Below are positions 62,936 to 64,000 of a stretch of 64,000 nt of DNA, piece by piece. A program made the position numbers and the translations under genes. The stretch is from Physcia stellaris (lineage: Eukaryota; Ascomycota; Lecanoromycetes; Caliciales; Physciaceae), in assembly GCA_018902385.1 (NCBI GenBank), contig JABSSW010000029.1:1-64000 (forward strand), read 5' to 3'. Below the pieces are notes generated by a model. The model did not search any database, was not told the DNA's origin, and was given only the letters and a program-made list of their open reading frames with translations. Positions within the stretch are counted from its first letter, which is position 1, and each line of letters begins with the position of its first letter.

Positions 62936-64000
62936 TTAAAAAACGTTCAAAACAAACGAATTCACGCGATAATTTCGATTCACAATACAACAAACTTTTT
63001 TTTTTTTTTATCATTTTTGACGAAACATTCGTGTTTGAAAATCAAAAAATTATCAAAATTAGCAAAAAAAAACATCAACAAACAAACATTTTTATTCAAC
63101 ATTTATTTGTTTCATCATAAACAAACATTTAAAATTTCATTCAACATCACATCGAATTTGTCATTTTAAATAAAATTCAATATCAAAATTTATTTAAATC
63201 ATTGTTTTGTTTAAATTTTTTTTTTTCTGTTTCAACAATTATTCGATTTCAATTTACAATCATGATTTTTTCAAATTTTTTTTTCGAAATCAATTTGAAA
63301 AATCGATTATTGTTTAACGAAATCACACAATTGAACGTGTATATTTTTGATCGAATAATTACAAATTTCGAACAACATATCATTGACATTTTTTTTGTCA
63401 TAAATTTTAATCAAAATGATGATAAATTTGATGAAAATGAATCGTTCAAAATCGTTAATTCGATAAACATTTTTTCGAAACAACAATTTCAATCAATAAT
63501 CGTCAATTATCTCGACGAATTATGAATTATTTTCGAAATTTTTCGACGAAATCGAGATCGAAAAATGATCGTCATTCGAATTTGAAATTTTCAAATAAAA
63601 AACATGAAAATCAAAATTTCGAATCATAATAAAAAAAAATATGAAATCAACGAAATTTTGCGTGTCGTCAAAATCGAAATTTTTGTTGTTTAAATTCAAT
63701 GTAATGAATTTTTCAAAATTCAACGAATTCGTGAAAATAAAAATAAACAACGAAAAAAAACTGTTAAGTTATCAAAATCTGAAAAATTTTTCAATTTCGA
63801 GAAAAAATCTCGTTTTGAATTTAAAAAACGTTCGTTCAAACAATTTGATTTTTTTATTGAAAAATTTCGTTTTGATTTTAAGACGCGCTCGTTCAAACAT
63901 TTTGATTTTTTTATTTTTTTCGAACACAAGAATTTCAATACGTTCGAATACATTCGTTATGATATTTGAAAAAATAAATGCATTGATAAATTGAAAATCA
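62936..64000. other. AT-rich end of window with unassigned reading segments
   Basis: Plus-strand frames 63,202-63,525 (RIITNFEQHIIDIFF, QQFQSIIVNYLDEL) and 63,641-63,994 are Asn/Lys/Phe-rich and unrecognised. They may be the start of another mobile element that continues to the right. CT and AG dinucleotides are slightly more frequent near 63,760-63,900. Confidence 0.4.

Larger units (their letters stand above)
11431..64000. other. AT-rich, hypermutated transposon block with CpY-specific C-to-T signature
   Basis: Continuous except for the normal-GC island at 47,125-49,474. Surviving C is almost always followed by A or G, and surviving G almost always preceded by C or T. For example, the 60-base lines at 12,061, 28,921 and 59,401 contain no CT, CC, AG or GG at all, although CA, TG and CG are plentiful. 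The pattern is strand-symmetric, as expected for a repeat-induced process acting on both strands. No intact host gene was seen in the block. Short open frames are shadows or debris of mobile elements. Confidence 0.9.

Noticed and set aside
11431-64000. Mitochondrial or plastid-derived AT-rich DNA
   Set aside because: Contains paired LTRs with target duplications and Ty3/gypsy polymerase fragments. The composition is explained by context-specific C-to-T mutation.
11431-64000. Classical CpA-to-TpA RIP
   Set aside because: CpA and TpG are abundant throughout, whereas CpT/ApG and CpC/GpG are missing.
1-64000. tRNA, rRNA or CRISPR arrays
   Set aside because: No cloverleaf-like box A/B pairs, rRNA motifs or regular spacer arrays were noticed.

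Overview
The window looks like nuclear DNA of a filamentous ascomycete (Pezizomycotina). Its left 11.4 kb has balanced base composition and carries genes with short fungal introns (about 56-96 nt, GT...AG). The remaining 52.6 kb is a very AT-rich, gene-poor block built from nested, hypermutated transposable elements, with a sharp compartment edge near 11,430.

Left compartment (1-11,430): an ABCC-type ABC transporter (minus, runs off the left edge), a 2-oxoglutarate/Fe(II) oxygenase (4532-5882, minus), a second oxygenase of the same superfamily on the plus strand (6584-7848), divergent from the first across a shared 0.7-kb promoter region, and a six-exon CoA-transferase family III gene (8925-11018, minus). 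A transporter, two oxygenases and a CoA-transferase side by side suggest a small metabolic or detoxification cluster, but the substrate cannot be read from the sequence. All four genes are easy to recognise by motif, yet each changes frame several times by single bases, often at short homopolymers. Either the whole cluster is decaying or the assembly has uncorrected indels.

Right compartment (11,430-64,000): nearly every surviving C is followed by a purine and nearly every surviving G is preceded by a pyrimidine. CpT/ApG and CpC/GpG have almost vanished while CpA/TpG and CpG remain common. This is RIP-like hypermutation with an unusual context (CpY to TpY, not the classical CpA to TpA). The scaffold of the block is a 3.08-kb repeat unit arranged head to tail on the plus strand (12,380-33,530) and in the opposite orientation on the right (35,760-53,190), so the block is a large interrupted inverted repeat around a 2.2-kb core (33,530-35,760). 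Later insertions can be delimited to the base from target-site duplications: a Ty3/gypsy element (16,196-22,798), a small LTR element (29,832-33,133), a Ty3/gypsy element (36,566-50,243), a TA-flanked DNA transposon (39,818-42,289), three copies of an unidentified 2.04-kb repeat, and a nearly unmutated 2.35-kb LTR element (47,125-49,474) that is the only normal-GC island in the block. A further Ty3/gypsy element in plus orientation occupies about 57.2-62 kb.

The nesting and the graded mutation load give a relative chronology: 3.08-kb array first, then the LTR elements, then the DNA transposon and one 2-kb repeat copy, and last the unmutated LTR element, whose two LTRs differ by transitions in the same CpY context.
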